The position numbers were made by a program, and so were the translations under genes. The notes beneath the pieces are model-generated. The model did no database searches, was not told where the DNA came from, and worked only from the letters and a program-made list of their open reading frames with translations. Source: a virus. Taken from it: 23,674 bases of DNA. Shown here piece by piece: positions 7,982-16,330 of the stretch (its first letter is position 1; every line of letters starts with the position of its first letter). The stretch lies in IMG/VR virus record IMGVR_UViG_3300031997_000066, positions 1 through 23,674 of that record; one strand, given 5' to 3'.

Positions 7982-9166
7982 ATGTCAGAAGAATCCCTCA
8001 TGATTCCCAATTGGGCGGAATCGGTGAAATACAAGAGGGGATGGAGAACCACTATCGGAGGCAATCTTCGGGGGGGTGAGCAGAGGAGTTCCCTTTTTAC
8101 GTGGCCTCGTCGGTCGCTCCTTTTTTCGATGCTTACCTTGAATGCACAAGAGAGCTCCTTATTCAAGGGGAATCTTTACAAGAATCTTTATGGAGTTTGG
8201 GGAATTCCATTCTGGCAAGACGAAACAGAGTTGGTTGTTGTAGCAGCCTCCGGACAAAAGATTCTTGATGTCGGATCGACTTTGTATCGGAACTTTGAGA
8301 TTGGCGGAATGGCAATGGTCGGCTCTCGAAGCTTTATGGAGACGTGGAAAATAGACGATCTTACGGAGACCCGCATAACGTTGCATAATGATCTCAGCCA
8401 CACGTGGCCCACAGGAACTTCCGTGTATCCTCTCCTGCAAACAAGAATCGCACCGACTCAGACCCTGAAGATGCTCAATTCCGCAATCGGGCAAATCGAC
8501 ATAGAGGCGTCGGAGGAATTCGACGGCACAATCACGAGAAAGATAGGGACTGCGGCTGGCTTCGATGCATATAAGGGCGTGCCCATTTTCAACATAAAGC
8601 CGAATTGGGTGGGCATCGACGATGGATTCGATCACCCTTATAACTTGCTCGGTTTTTTGGGAAAGACGACTCCGCTGTCGCATTATACCGAGACGATGTT
8701 TCCTTTAAAATATGAGTACCTCGCTTACAAAAAATCGGAGATACAAAAGCACATCGATTTCTTCGATTCCAGAATGGGCCGTCTGGATGGATTCTGGCTT
8801 CCTTCCTGGCAGGAGGACATACATCTGACGGAGGGCTTTCTCGCCTCTGATGATCATCTCCACATAGACTCGATCAATTACCCGTTGTATTGGTTTGGAA
8901 ACGAGATGGGGAAGTCGATAATCACAATTTGGCCCGACGATACATATGTGTGGAACGACATCGTCGCCGCTCCCTCCGATACCCGAATAAATCTCGACGA
9001 CGTTGTTGGGAGAGATTGTCCGAAATCTTCCATAAAACGGCTTTTGGTATGCTTTCTTCTTTTTTGTCGCTTCGGCCAAGATGAAATCGAGGTCGAATAC
9101 TTGACGCCGGAGGTGGCAAGGATGAGCCTTTCGTTTCGGACTCTCCTGGGGGAAAGGCCGTCATGA
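7982..9166 (+). CDS. Distal tail protein (DUF2460-like position)
   Basis: This encodes 394 residues from ATG 7982, with AAGGAG upstream. The protein is beta-rich with many aromatic residues. Motif-like pieces include GRLDGFWLPSWQEDI around residue 265. It follows the tape measure and precedes a DUF2163-like hub, the same order as gene transfer agent and many siphovirus baseplates (gp12, gp13, gp14, gp15). In that order this gene is the distal tail or tail-adaptor component forming the ring at the tube tip. The last four bases overlap the next gene (ATGA 9163-9166). Assignment rests on synteny and general composition. Confidence 0.65.
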   Translation: MSEESLMIPNWAESVKYKRGWRTTIGGNLRGGEQRSSLFTWPRRSLLFSMLTLNAQESSLFKGNLYKNLYGVWGIPFWQDETELVVVAASGQKILDVGSTLYRNFEIGGMAMVGSRSFMETWKIDDLTETRITLHNDLSHTWPTGTSVYPLLQTRIAPTQTLKMLNSAIGQIDIEASEEFDGTITRKIGTAAGFDAYKGVPIFNIKPNWVGIDDGFDHPYNLLGFLGKTTPLSHYTETMFPLKYEYLAYKKSEIQKHIDFFDSRMGRLDGFWLPSWQEDIHLTEGFLASDDHLHIDSINYPLYWFGNEMGKSIITIWPDDTYVWNDIVAAPSDTRINLDDVVGRDCPKSSIKRLLVCFLLFCRFGQDEIEVEYLTPEVARMSLSFRTLLGERPS

Positions 9167-10029
9167 CCATAACCCAGGATTATATCGATGCGGAAACGGC
9201 GGGCAAGATCAAGCCGGTTGAACTGTACCACATTTGGACGGAGGGGGGAGAGCATTGGTACTATACGAGTGGAGATGCGGAGTTGACTTATCCGTCAGAC
9301 GGACCTATGGAGGACAGAAAACCTTATATTCCGGCCACGCTGCAAAGAAGCATGGTGAAATATAATAGCCAATTAGAGGCGACGGAGTGCGCTATCCAAG
9401 CGGGATATGTGGAGAATCCAGTCCTGAAATACATCGCCATCAACCCCATCGAGATAATCTGGGTGTCGATTATGAGGCTACACCGGGACCAAGTTCCTCT
9501 CGAACCAAGCGTGGTGTTCCTTGGACAGATAAAAAGCGTTTCGTTCAAGGGTGTAGCGGCTGAGATCCAGTGCGTTGGCTTCGAGAAGTTTTTGAACATG
9601 CCTGTCCCAGTCTTTCGATATCAGATTAACTGCAACCATAGGCTTTTTGACGATGGATGTAAACTGGTGAAGTCTCCTACCTATAAGGTCACGACAATAG
9701 TGACCCTAGATACGACCCTGACGCAGCTTACCGCTGCTGATTTTGCGACATTCCCCAATGGATACTTTATCGGCGGATCGGTCGAATACGAGCGACTTCC
9801 TCCGAAGTCTCCCGGAACAGAAAAGAGAACTATCATTGCTCATGCAGGAGACACCATTACGATGGCTTACATGATGGCGGACCTGGAAGATGACGATTCG
9901 GTTGATGCTTATCCTGGCTGCGACAGAAGAGCGGAGACGTGCAGGGACAAGTTTTTGACGAACAACATCGAGCATTTTCTTGGGTTCCCTTTCATACCGA
10001 AGGAGAACCCGGCAATCGTGCTGCCATGA
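9163..10029 (+). CDS. Tail hub protein, DUF2163 / lambda gpL-like, with four cysteines
   Basis: This encodes 288 residues. The C-terminal half has the pattern CNHRLFDDGCKL (Cys157, Cys166), then PGCDRRAETCRDKF (Cys253, Cys260), followed by NNIEHFLGFPFIPK. This is the DUF2163/BR0599-type signature of gene transfer agent gp13 and lambda gpL. Members of this family bind a [4Fe-4S] cluster in the mature tail tip, and the four cysteines here fit that. It overlaps the preceding gene by ATGA and the following peptidase by ATGA, so the baseplate genes are translationally coupled. Confidence is high from the Cys and FPFIP motifs. Confidence 0.88.
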   Translation: MTITQDYIDAETAGKIKPVELYHIWTEGGEHWYYTSGDAELTYPSDGPMEDRKPYIPATLQRSMVKYNSQLEATECAIQAGYVENPVLKYIAINPIEIIWVSIMRLHRDQVPLEPSVVFLGQIKSVSFKGVAAEIQCVGFEKFLNMPVPVFRYQINCNHRLFDDGCKLVKSPTYKVTTIVTLDTTLTQLTAADFATFPNGYFIGGSVEYERLPPKSPGTEKRTIIAHAGDTITMAYMMADLEDDDSVDAYPGCDRRAETCRDKFLTNNIEHFLGFPFIPKENPAIVLP

Positions 10030-10514
10030 CAGAATATTATTTCGATGATTTGGAGAACCAAAAAAGATTGAAGATCATTCTTGATGAATGGCTTGATCCT
10101 CCAACTCCTTGGAGACACCGCTGCGGTGTGAAGCACCTTGGTACGGACTGTATTCATTTCGTTTTAAGGGTGTCGGAGGAACTTGGGCTTTTGAAATGGC
10201 GGAAGGACTTGATTCCCGATTATCCAAGAGACTGGCATCTTCACAATACGAGGGAATTGGTGTCGGAAGGCCTGAAGAGAGAACTCAAGGTTGAAAAGAT
10301 CGACTTGGGTGAGCTGCTGAAAAAGATCAGCCTGGGCGAGCTGCTGAACGGCGACATCATCGTGAGCTATTTCGGAAAGGCGGCTTCTCACGCCGGATTC
10401 TTTTTCGACGGGTATGTCTACCAGGCCCTGGAAAACATAGGGGTGTGCAGAATGAATGTCAAGGATCGTTATTTTTTAAATCGGATGAAGTTCGCCTATA
10501 GGATTCTGGGATGA
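10026..10514 (+). CDS. NlpC/P60-type tail peptidase
   Basis: This encodes 162 residues from ATG 10026, in ATGA overlap with the hub. A longer frame upstream is open but lies inside the hub gene. Cys42 in GTDCIHFV is the expected nucleophile, and His122 in ASHAGFFFDG is the catalytic His. The GD at 109-110 begins the strand before it. This matches NlpC/P60 cell-wall peptidases, used in tail tips (gene transfer agent gp14, lambda gpK C-terminus) to open peptidoglycan during DNA entry. A short internal duplication, LGELLKKIS/LGELLNGD at residues 94-110, is visible. It is followed by an ATGA overlap with the tip protein. Confidence 0.88.
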   Translation: MTEYYFDDLENQKRLKIILDEWLDPPTPWRHRCGVKHLGTDCIHFVLRVSEELGLLKWRKDLIPDYPRDWHLHNTRELVSEGLKRELKVEKIDLGELLKKISLGELLNGDIIVSYFGKAASHAGFFFDGYVYQALENIGVCRMNVKDRYFLNRMKFAYRILG

Positions 10515-12382
10515 GCACTGCGGGGCAATGGGGGGGTGGAATACTAGGTTTAGTCATCGGGTACATCCTCGGGCCATATGCCGGTCTTATGGCCGTCACG
10601 GGTGCGCTATACGGTGCGGCTATCGGCTATACGGTGGGAAACATCATCAGCCCTACGGCCCCTGACATTCGGTCCGTTGGCGTTCCGGCTCAACCCTTTC
10701 AGTTCACACCTAACACGGTGGGGATGCCGATCGCAGATGCCCTGGGAACGGTCAAGATAACCGGATTTCTTGTGACCTATGGAAAACAGAAGGCTAAACC
10801 CCAATACGTGGAGATATCGAGCGGAAGCATTAGCGGTTCGGAGCAGCAGCTCGTAGGGTACAAATATTACGCCTCCTGGGTTCTCGGAATCTGCCTTGGC
10901 CCCATCGACACTATCTATACGATTTTCAAGGACGACAAGGTGATCTGGGAGGGAGAAGTCGTCCGGCCCATCTCCGGTGGCCAAGAAACCATCGCTATAC
11001 CGGGCATGGGCAGTATGATCCTTTATTTTGGAACAGATGACCATGCGGTGAATTCGACGATAGGCGAGCTTTTGTCGGATGCGACTTTGAACTCTCCGCT
11101 GAGGGGATTGTGCTATGCTTTTTTCGATAATTGCTTCATGAACACTTATAACCGAATGCCCACCATGGTCTTTGTCGTCCGGAAGTCTCCTGTACTGGGA
11201 TTCTCTACGAAGAACGTTATCCAGGTATACGACTACAATCCTGCCCATGCGATTTATTACATTTTAAGCCAGCTTGCGGGCCTTCCCACGGTATGGCTTT
11301 ACGATGCGGATTTCATCGCCGTCGCCAATCAACTGCATCTGGATGGATTAGGAGTTAGTCTTCTTCTCGACAATCAACAGGCGGCATTGACCTACATCGA
11401 GACGATCAATACCCATATCGACTCCATTCTTCAATATGGAAACGACGGAAAGTTTCATCTTAAATTGATCAGGGGAGACTATACGCTCGGCGATTTGCCA
11501 ACCGTAGATGAGTCGCACATGCTGGAGGAACCCACCTTGAGAAGGCCGTCTTGGATCGAGACGATTAATGAAGTGATAATCCAATATTCTCAGATTTCTG
11601 ACAGAATAATTTTGGATGCATATCTCCTTGCGTGGTACAAGTTTGATGAAGGGATAGGAGATATTGCCCGCAACAGCGCAAAGAACGGGTGCTTGGGCGG
11701 AGGTGTATTCCCCGATTTAGATGTTTTAAATCCCAACCTTGGTTTTTGGAAACAGCTCGAAGGATTTGCCTCAAGTAGTGGTTGGGCTTGTGACTGCGCC
11801 CTGGGGGAGTTGGATGCAGCAATGAGCTTCCATGGCCAAGACAACAATATGCCTGGCTGGGGAATTTTCTACCGTGCAACATGGCCTGGGTATTACATAG
11901 GAAATTATTATTGTTATCTTTTCAATGTTTGCCCGATTGATTTTTCCTTCCATGGCTTTGCCTCTTTCTTTAGGGGTATGGGATATTCGTCGAAGGAATA
12001 TCGTTCATGTATTTATTATAATAATGTTTATGCGGAAAATATGTATCTTAGCTATTTGCTGGATCAAAGATGGGTGTTTTATTTCTGCGCGTCGGGGAAT
12101 GGAGCGGGTTCGGATTATCCTTTGGCGCAGTATCTGTGTGTCGTGACAGACGACGGAGTTTTGCATGCGTTTCAAAACACCTTTGTTAACCCGGTGACTG
12201 ACTTAAAATACATCGTCGCTGGGGCTGCCGCCTCGGATGGCGAAAAAGGTTATGACAGCGCAAAAGGGTCTTTTGCCGATTTGATCATATATAACCACAT
12301 GCGGCCCAAGATCAAGGAGTGGGCGGACTGGTATGATCTGCTCAGGACGAGGTACGGCATGGCTAAAAGGAGCGGGTGGTAG
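10511..12382 (+). CDS. Tail tip/central hub protein, N-terminal part, with LamG-like lectin domain
   Basis: This encodes 623 residues. Residues 8-50 are Gly/Ala-rich and hydrophobic, as in the N-terminus of many tail tip proteins. Residues 55-365 form the tip-attachment region, ending in an ETINEVIIQYSQISDR stretch. Residues 372-615 look like a concanavalin/LamG-type jelly-roll: it opens with LLAWYKFDEGIGDIARNSA and closes with SFADLIIYNHMRPKIKEWAD, both characteristic of that fold. Such domains bind surface glycans. The gene ends at TAG 12380-12382, and the same frame continues after it (ATG 12386), where the sequence reads like the missing second half of the tip protein. See the finding on the split gene. 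Confidence 0.8.
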   Translation: MSTAGQWGGGILGLVIGYILGPYAGLMAVTGALYGAAIGYTVGNIISPTAPDIRSVGVPAQPFQFTPNTVGMPIADALGTVKITGFLVTYGKQKAKPQYVEISSGSISGSEQQLVGYKYYASWVLGICLGPIDTIYTIFKDDKVIWEGEVVRPISGGQETIAIPGMGSMILYFGTDDHAVNSTIGELLSDATLNSPLRGLCYAFFDNCFMNTYNRMPTMVFVVRKSPVLGFSTKNVIQVYDYNPAHAIYYILSQLAGLPTVWLYDADFIAVANQLHLDGLGVSLLLDNQQAALTYIETINTHIDSILQYGNDGKFHLKLIRGDYTLGDLPTVDESHMLEEPTLRRPSWIETINEVIIQYSQISDRIILDAYLLAWYKFDEGIGDIARNSAKNGCLGGGVFPDLDVLNPNLGFWKQLEGFASSSGWACDCALGELDAAMSFHGQDNNMPGWGIFYRATWPGYYIGNYYCYLFNVCPIDFSFHGFASFFRGMGYSSKEYRSCIYYNNVYAENMYLSYLLDQRWVFYFCASGNGAGSDYPLAQYLCVVTDDGVLHAFQNTFVNPVTDLKYIVAGAAASDGEKGYDSAKGSFADLIIYNHMRPKIKEWADWYDLLRTRYGMAKRSGW

Positions 12383-12385
12383 CCT

Positions 12386-13771
12386 ATGGCGATAGACATT
12401 CTGCAATCCACTGCTGATCCCGTAGCAACCGATATTGGAAATCGAGACGTTCAGGGTCGGCTCGTGAGCAAGACGATTCAGTTCGGGATGTTCACGGCGA
12501 ACCAGAATGCGGTCTGGGCGGGAAGGAAGGAACTGCAGAAGCAGTCGTTCCCCTTCATGATGGTCGACATCAAGGTCAACCGGCACCTTTTCAACCTTCG
12601 GGTTGGAGACTGCTTCAAAGCTTATTATACGCCCTACGGGATCACGGGGATGGTGTGCCGCATTCTCCAGATAGAAGAAGAGAGCCTCGAATCGGAGGCC
12701 ATCGTCCTGCATTGCATGGAGGACATGTATTCAAAGATATACGCTTTTTCGGAGTTCTCCAAGATTAGAGACTTGAGGCCTCCGGGGGTAGATTACACCG
12801 CTTATCCCTTCGACCACCAGTCCGTCAGAGAGGCTCCCTACGTCCTGTCACAAAATATATCCATTCTTCCGGCGGCCTGTCGGAAAGGCGATCAGGATTT
12901 GGGTTTTGATGTCTATATGAGTATCGATGGAGGGGCATCCTATCTGTTTCTCAATCGAGTTTCTAACATCGTTCCTTACGGAACGCTCGTCGGGTCATAT
13001 CCTGAAGACACCAATCCGATCGATGAGGATGTCGGCTTTATCGTTGAATTTGTCAAGGATGCAGACGACATCGAATCTGTCACATGGTCGGAAGTTTTCA
13101 GCGGGCAGAAGAACATCGCTCTGCTGGGGACAGAGATCATTTCCTTTCATTCCATCACGCCGCTGACCGGTCAGCAGTACAAACTCGAAGGCGTGATTCG
13201 GGGAAGATATGGAACGGTGAGAGTTCTTCATACAGAGGGGACGGAGTTTTATTTTTTCCTTTCGTCCATGCTGACGATCGCAAATTCAGAGCTTATCGCC
13301 AACGTGGTAAGGAAATTCAAATTTGTCCCCTTCAACGCAAGGAAGTCGGGAGATATTTTAGAATCTACCGAGCTTTCGCTGTTAGTTCATGGATGGGCTC
13401 TGGCTCCTTACACGCCGTCCAATTTCATGGCGAACGGAAGCCAGTTTGCGGCGAGATACGACACGGACATTATCCTGACATGGGATCCAAGATACCGAGG
13501 CAAGGGGGCTGGGATCGGGATGCCCGGAATTGCTCTTGCGGATGATGATTATGAGGGACTGTTCGAGGTTGAAGTCTGGGCAGGATTTTCCAAGAAGAGG
13601 ACGCAAAGTGCGATTGATGCTGTTACGTGGACATATACGCAGGCAATGAACATTGCGGACAACGGGTCTCTGGCAAGTGAGGTGGGTTTTAACTTGTCGA
13701 ACTACCGCTTGGAGGGCGGGATTATATATAAGTCCCCTCTGGTCTGGGTATATTGTGAAAAGAACGCATAA
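12386..13771 (+). CDS. Tail tip protein, C-terminal part (in frame with the upstream gene)
   Basis: This encodes 461 residues. Its first 30 residues (DPVATDIGNRDVQGRLVSK) look like the continuation of a tip-protein repeat domain, not a normal protein start. The remainder has beta-rich modules, GFIVEFVKDADDIESVTWSE and LEGVIRGRYGTVRVLHTEGTEF, typical of the C-terminal half of large siphovirus/gene transfer agent tip proteins (rcc01698-like). It is in the same frame as the preceding gene, separated only by TAG CCT. The nearest ribosome-binding sequence, AAGGAG (12367-12372), is 13 bases away, a little far. Translation may depend on coupling. It may form a two-chain tip with the upstream product. 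Confidence 0.75.
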   Translation: MAIDILQSTADPVATDIGNRDVQGRLVSKTIQFGMFTANQNAVWAGRKELQKQSFPFMMVDIKVNRHLFNLRVGDCFKAYYTPYGITGMVCRILQIEEESLESEAIVLHCMEDMYSKIYAFSEFSKIRDLRPPGVDYTAYPFDHQSVREAPYVLSQNISILPAACRKGDQDLGFDVYMSIDGGASYLFLNRVSNIVPYGTLVGSYPEDTNPIDEDVGFIVEFVKDADDIESVTWSEVFSGQKNIALLGTEIISFHSITPLTGQQYKLEGVIRGRYGTVRVLHTEGTEFYFFLSSMLTIANSELIANVVRKFKFVPFNARKSGDILESTELSLLVHGWALAPYTPSNFMANGSQFAARYDTDIILTWDPRYRGKGAGIGMPGIALADDDYEGLFEVEVWAGFSKKRTQSAIDAVTWTYTQAMNIADNGSLASEVGFNLSNYRLEGGIIYKSPLVWVYCEKNA

Positions 13772-13783
13772 GAGAGGTGAAAA

Positions 13784-14572
13784 ATGACAATCTCAAACGA
13801 TAAGTATGATCTCCACGACATAGAATACTCGACTCAGGGCTGGGATTCTGTTCTTGCCCAGGACATGCAGATCGTTAATGACCAGGTGCCGACGAGAATT
13901 CTTGGCATCCTCGGAGAGACGGTGACCGCCTACCAAGCATTGTACCTGAAAGCTTCCGATAGCAAATGGTGGAAGGCCCAAGCAGACGGAACCAAGCAGC
14001 CGTGCCATGGCATCGCGGTAGAAGGCGGGAGCGGGACGATCAGGATTCACCGGATGGGAGAAATTACGAATGCGGGATGGGCGTGGGGAACGATCGGGGG
14101 ACCGATCTATCTTGACCCGTCGAGCGCTGGGGCGTTGACTCAGACCAAGCCTTTGGCCAATGTTCAGATCATAGGATACGCCATCACGGCGACGAAGATG
14201 CTAGTTCTGATCCTTCCCGGTCTTCCTTACGAAGTCGACAGGGGCGATCCGGCGGCGGTCGACTTTACATCCTTCACTACCGATGAGACATGGAGGGATC
14301 TGAATTGCTCATCCGTCGTGCCGGCCGGAAAGGCGAGGTTCATAAAATTCAAGGCGACGGTCCAGGACGATGCTGCGGGATCCGTGTTCAGGTTGAGAGA
14401 GAAGGGGAATGCGAACGCCATCAATGTAGCCGAAATCGTGACGCAGGTTTCTGGGGTCAACATCTCCGCTGACATGGAGGTCGCCTGCGATGCGTCCGGA
14501 TATATTCAATATTACGGGACGAACACAACTTTCACCTCCATCGCTTTGACCATCAAGGGGTGGAAGATATAG
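13784..14572 (+). CDS. Tail appendage / fibre protein
   Basis: This encodes 262 residues from ATG 13784, with AGAGGTG before it. The central part (GILGETVTAYQALYLKASD, then HGIAVEGG and GGPIYLDPSSAGALTQTKP) is a beta module seen in many phage appendage and decoration proteins. It is followed by a second beta domain from about residue 160 (VDFTSFTTDETWRDL...) that resembles C-terminal receptor-contact domains. It is the last gene of the tail module before the lysis genes, the usual place for a receptor-binding or fibre protein. No chaperone gene follows it. The receptor cannot be predicted. Confidence 0.6.
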   Translation: MTISNDKYDLHDIEYSTQGWDSVLAQDMQIVNDQVPTRILGILGETVTAYQALYLKASDSKWWKAQADGTKQPCHGIAVEGGSGTIRIHRMGEITNAGWAWGTIGGPIYLDPSSAGALTQTKPLANVQIIGYAITATKMLVLILPGLPYEVDRGDPAAVDFTSFTTDETWRDLNCSSVVPAGKARFIKFKATVQDDAAGSVFRLREKGNANAINVAEIVTQVSGVNISADMEVACDASGYIQYYGTNTTFTSIALTIKGWKI

Positions 14573-14584
14573 GAGGTCGAAAAA

Positions 14585-14965
14585 ATGAACCTACTACACT
14601 GTCACAAGATTTTGGCCATGTCTTGCTTGGTTACCCTTCTCGTGGGATTTTTCACCAATTTTTATTATCTTTCCAACCACAAAGTCTATGCCAAAGTCGA
14701 TGAATACGAACTTGGAAAATGGCAGGGCAAGATTGAGGAAGGTTTCAAGGCCGGGCAAGAGAGAGACCAGGCTATTTTTTCACAGATAAAGGTGATCAGA
14801 GACAAAATAGACGGTATCTCCGACAATATCACGGACATCAAAGTCCAGGCTGCTAAGAACGCTGGAATTTACGGAGGAGGAAGCGGAGCAGGGATTTTTT
14901 TGGTGTTGACTCTCACAAAGATTCTTGTGGCAAGGAACAACAAAAATAAAAATGGGAATGCTTGA
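14585..14965 (+). CDS. Membrane protein with two membrane segments and a coiled coil, XhlA/holin-like
   Basis: This encodes 126 residues from ATG 14585, with GGAGGT upstream. A hydrophobic segment lies at 9-30 (LAMSCLVTLLVGFFTNFYYL). A charged helical region (35-95, heptad-like IKVIRDKIDGISDNITDIKV) follows, then a second hydrophobic segment at 97-117 preceded by GGGSGAG. The protein ends in a basic Lys/Asn tail. A coiled coil followed by a C-terminal membrane helix is the layout of XhlA-type phage haemolysin/holin-associated proteins. It stands immediately before the endolysin cluster, so a lysis role is likely, although true holin activity is unproven. Confidence 0.55.
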   Translation: MNLLHCHKILAMSCLVTLLVGFFTNFYYLSNHKVYAKVDEYELGKWQGKIEEGFKAGQERDQAIFSQIKVIRDKIDGISDNITDIKVQAAKNAGIYGGGSGAGIFLVLTLTKILVARNNKNKNGNA

Positions 14966-15197
14966 AAGGACACTCAGAGTGATCAAGGCCCGCTTCTCCA
15001 TATTTTTTTTGATATGGAGGCTGCGATTGGTAAGGGAATGCGTGGAACAGATCAGGCAGGCATCCTCCTGCATGGAAGGGGTTTTCCGGAGACTCGTCAA
15101 AAGGCACATTACGATAGGGGAGGCATTAAAAGAGTTCTCCTCCCTGCACAAAAGAATCGAACTGGCGCTGAGGTTTCTCCGGAAGGCGGGATTGTAA
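14952..15197 (+). CDS. Small basic protein in the lysis cluster
   Basis: This encodes 81 residues from ATG 14952 (or 79 from the next in-frame ATG at 14958). It overlaps the end of the previous gene by 14 bases and stops two bases before the endolysin ATG. It is strongly basic, with an amphipathic hydrophobic stretch near residues 15-25 (FSIFFLIWRLRLV). No ribosome binding site is obvious, consistent with coupling to the upstream gene. I do not recognise the family. Its position between a putative holin and the endolysin suggests a lysis accessory role, but this is inference. Confidence 0.5.
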   Translation: MGMLERTLRVIKARFSIFFLIWRLRLVRECVEQIRQASSCMEGVFRRLVKRHITIGEALKEFSSLHKRIELALRFLRKAGL

Positions 15198-15199
15198 AA

Positions 15200-15562
15200 A
15201 TGACACGTCTCCAGTTTTTCATTGAATCGGCAAAATTTGAAGTCTGGGCTTATGAAGAGGCGGGTATCTATATTGCCTGCTTTACATTTTGGCGCTCACC
15301 CGAAAATCAGTTGATAGAATTCAATGCAGGGAAATCGGGAATAAAGTTTGGAAAGCATCAAACGTGGCAAGCCAAGGACTATATGGTTATCGTGGATACT
15401 GACAGAGATTTCATTGTTAGCAAGGATGAGATTAGATGGGGCTTTGATCTAAAAAATCCCAAAGATTCTTATGTGATCCTTGGCACCGAATGGGAAAAAA
15501 GAGGAGGAACTTGGGGAGGAAGATGGAAGTCGCCTGTTGATCCTTTCCATTTCGAAGGCTAA
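15200..15562 (+). CDS. Endolysin, M15-type peptidase
   Basis: This encodes 120 residues from ATG 15200; a longer upstream frame overlaps the previous gene and is rejected. It matches the L-Ala-D-Glu / D-Ala-D-Ala M15 peptidase pattern: WRSPENQ (residues 31-37), then GKHQTWQAKDYMV with His53 and Asp60 as likely zinc ligands, then GGTWGGRWKSPVDPFHFEG with His117 as the third. The H-x-x-G-x-A-x-D motif has Trp in place of the usual Gly (HQTWQAKD), which is unusual. These enzymes cut peptidoglycan cross-link peptides at the end of infection. It is at the short end of the family. Confidence 0.83.
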   Translation: MTRLQFFIESAKFEVWAYEEAGIYIACFTFWRSPENQLIEFNAGKSGIKFGKHQTWQAKDYMVIVDTDRDFIVSKDEIRWGFDLKNPKDSYVILGTEWEKRGGTWGGRWKSPVDPFHFEG

Positions 15563-15574
15563 AAGGAGAATATC

Positions 15575-16135
15575 ATGAAGAAGATTGTCGTATTGATGTT
15601 GATTTTGTTGATTCCCATCATGGCATTTTCTCAGGTAAAACTGATAATTGACAATAAGGAGTATACCCAGGGAACCGTGACTATAATCACTCAACCGTCA
15701 ACACCAGTCCCTGTGCCGATCCCGATCCCGACTCCTGTACCGATACCAACACCTACGCCAATACCGATACCCATTCCTGCGGATGCGCAGGTTTTGTCTT
15801 GGGGTCTGACAAATTACATGACCCAAGGCGTAACAGGCCAAAAGAGGACGTATATAATCAGAGTCGTGCAAGGCAAAACCTATGGATCGGTATACTTCAC
15901 TTCGGTTGATCCCAGTACCAGCTTTACATATAAGTTTACACCCATCCCAGGATATTTGTATTTAGGTCGAAGCGAATTTACCGGAAGCATTTATTACGGG
16001 ATCTTAGAGTTACCTTTTATCCCATCATATTTTACGCCCGCGACGCTAGACGGATGTATACCCGCTGGTGACAATGTACTTGAGCTCAATTTTATTGACA
16101 ATGGCCGTATCCTGATAACTACTTCAATTTATTGA
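15575..16135 (+). CDS. Secreted protein with Pro-rich linker
   Basis: This encodes 186 residues from ATG 15575, with AAGGAG upstream. Residues 1-19 form a signal peptide (KK, then a hydrophobic core, ending MAFSQ). Residues 41-68 are a Pro-x linker with alternating Pro-Val/Ile/Thr. Residues 70-186 are a beta-rich domain with several aromatic residues. The product is likely exported. The phage carries it between the endolysin and the metallophosphoesterase. A secreted protein encoded in this place could be a moron acting on the host envelope. No family was recognised. Confidence 0.65.
   Translation: MKKIVVLMLILLIPIMAFSQVKLIIDNKEYTQGTVTIITQPSTPVPVPIPIPTPVPIPTPTPIPIPIPADAQVLSWGLTNYMTQGVTGQKRTYIIRVVQGKTYGSVYFTSVDPSTSFTYKFTPIPGYLYLGRSEFTGSIYYGILELPFIPSYFTPATLDGCIPAGDNVLELNFIDNGRILITTSIY
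15695..15778 (+). repeat. Proline-rich low-complexity repeat
   Basis: This coding stretch gives 28 residues of alternating Pro with Val, Ile and Thr (PVPVPIPIPTPVPIPTPTPIP). The underlying DNA repeats CCNATNCC-type hexamers and is prone to slippage. It links the signal peptide region to the C-terminal domain of the secreted protein, probably as a rigid extended spacer. Confidence 0.85.
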
Positions 16136-16150
16136 AAGGAGGTAAGATAA

Positions 16151-16321
16151 ATGAAAGGACCCGATACGAACAATCTTATTATCGGAGGAGTGATTTTGCT
16201 GACAGCATTTTGGATTTATATGCAACCAAGTGCTGCCTCGAATCAATTAAACATTGTAACAGGGGGATTACTTGGCTATCTCGGAGCATCAGTTAAGGCA
16301 AATCAGATTCCCAAAGTATAA
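16151..16321 (+). CDS. Small two-segment membrane protein
   Basis: This encodes 56 residues from ATG 16151, with AAAGGAGG spanning 16136-16143 and TAA at 16319-16321. Two hydrophobic segments are visible at about 9-23 (LIIGGVILLTAFWIY) and 34-47 (IVTGGLLGYLGAS), with a short polar turn between and a basic C-terminus (KANQIPKV). Size and topology are compatible with a small holin or other phage membrane protein. I do not recognise a named family. Confidence 0.65.
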   Translation: MKGPDTNNLIIGGVILLTAFWIYMQPSAASNQLNIVTGGLLGYLGASVKANQIPKV

Positions 16322-16330
16322 GGTGAGGTA

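Noticed and set aside
10607-11248. A 213-residue minus-strand frame
   Set aside because: It lies fully inside the tail tip gene, without a ribosome binding site or recognisable domain.
12380-12382. TAG as a reassigned sense codon throughout the phage
   Set aside because: TAG serves as a normal stop at several other genes here (for example 536, 3789, 14572, 17017, 19967), so general recoding is not supported; only local readthrough remains possible.
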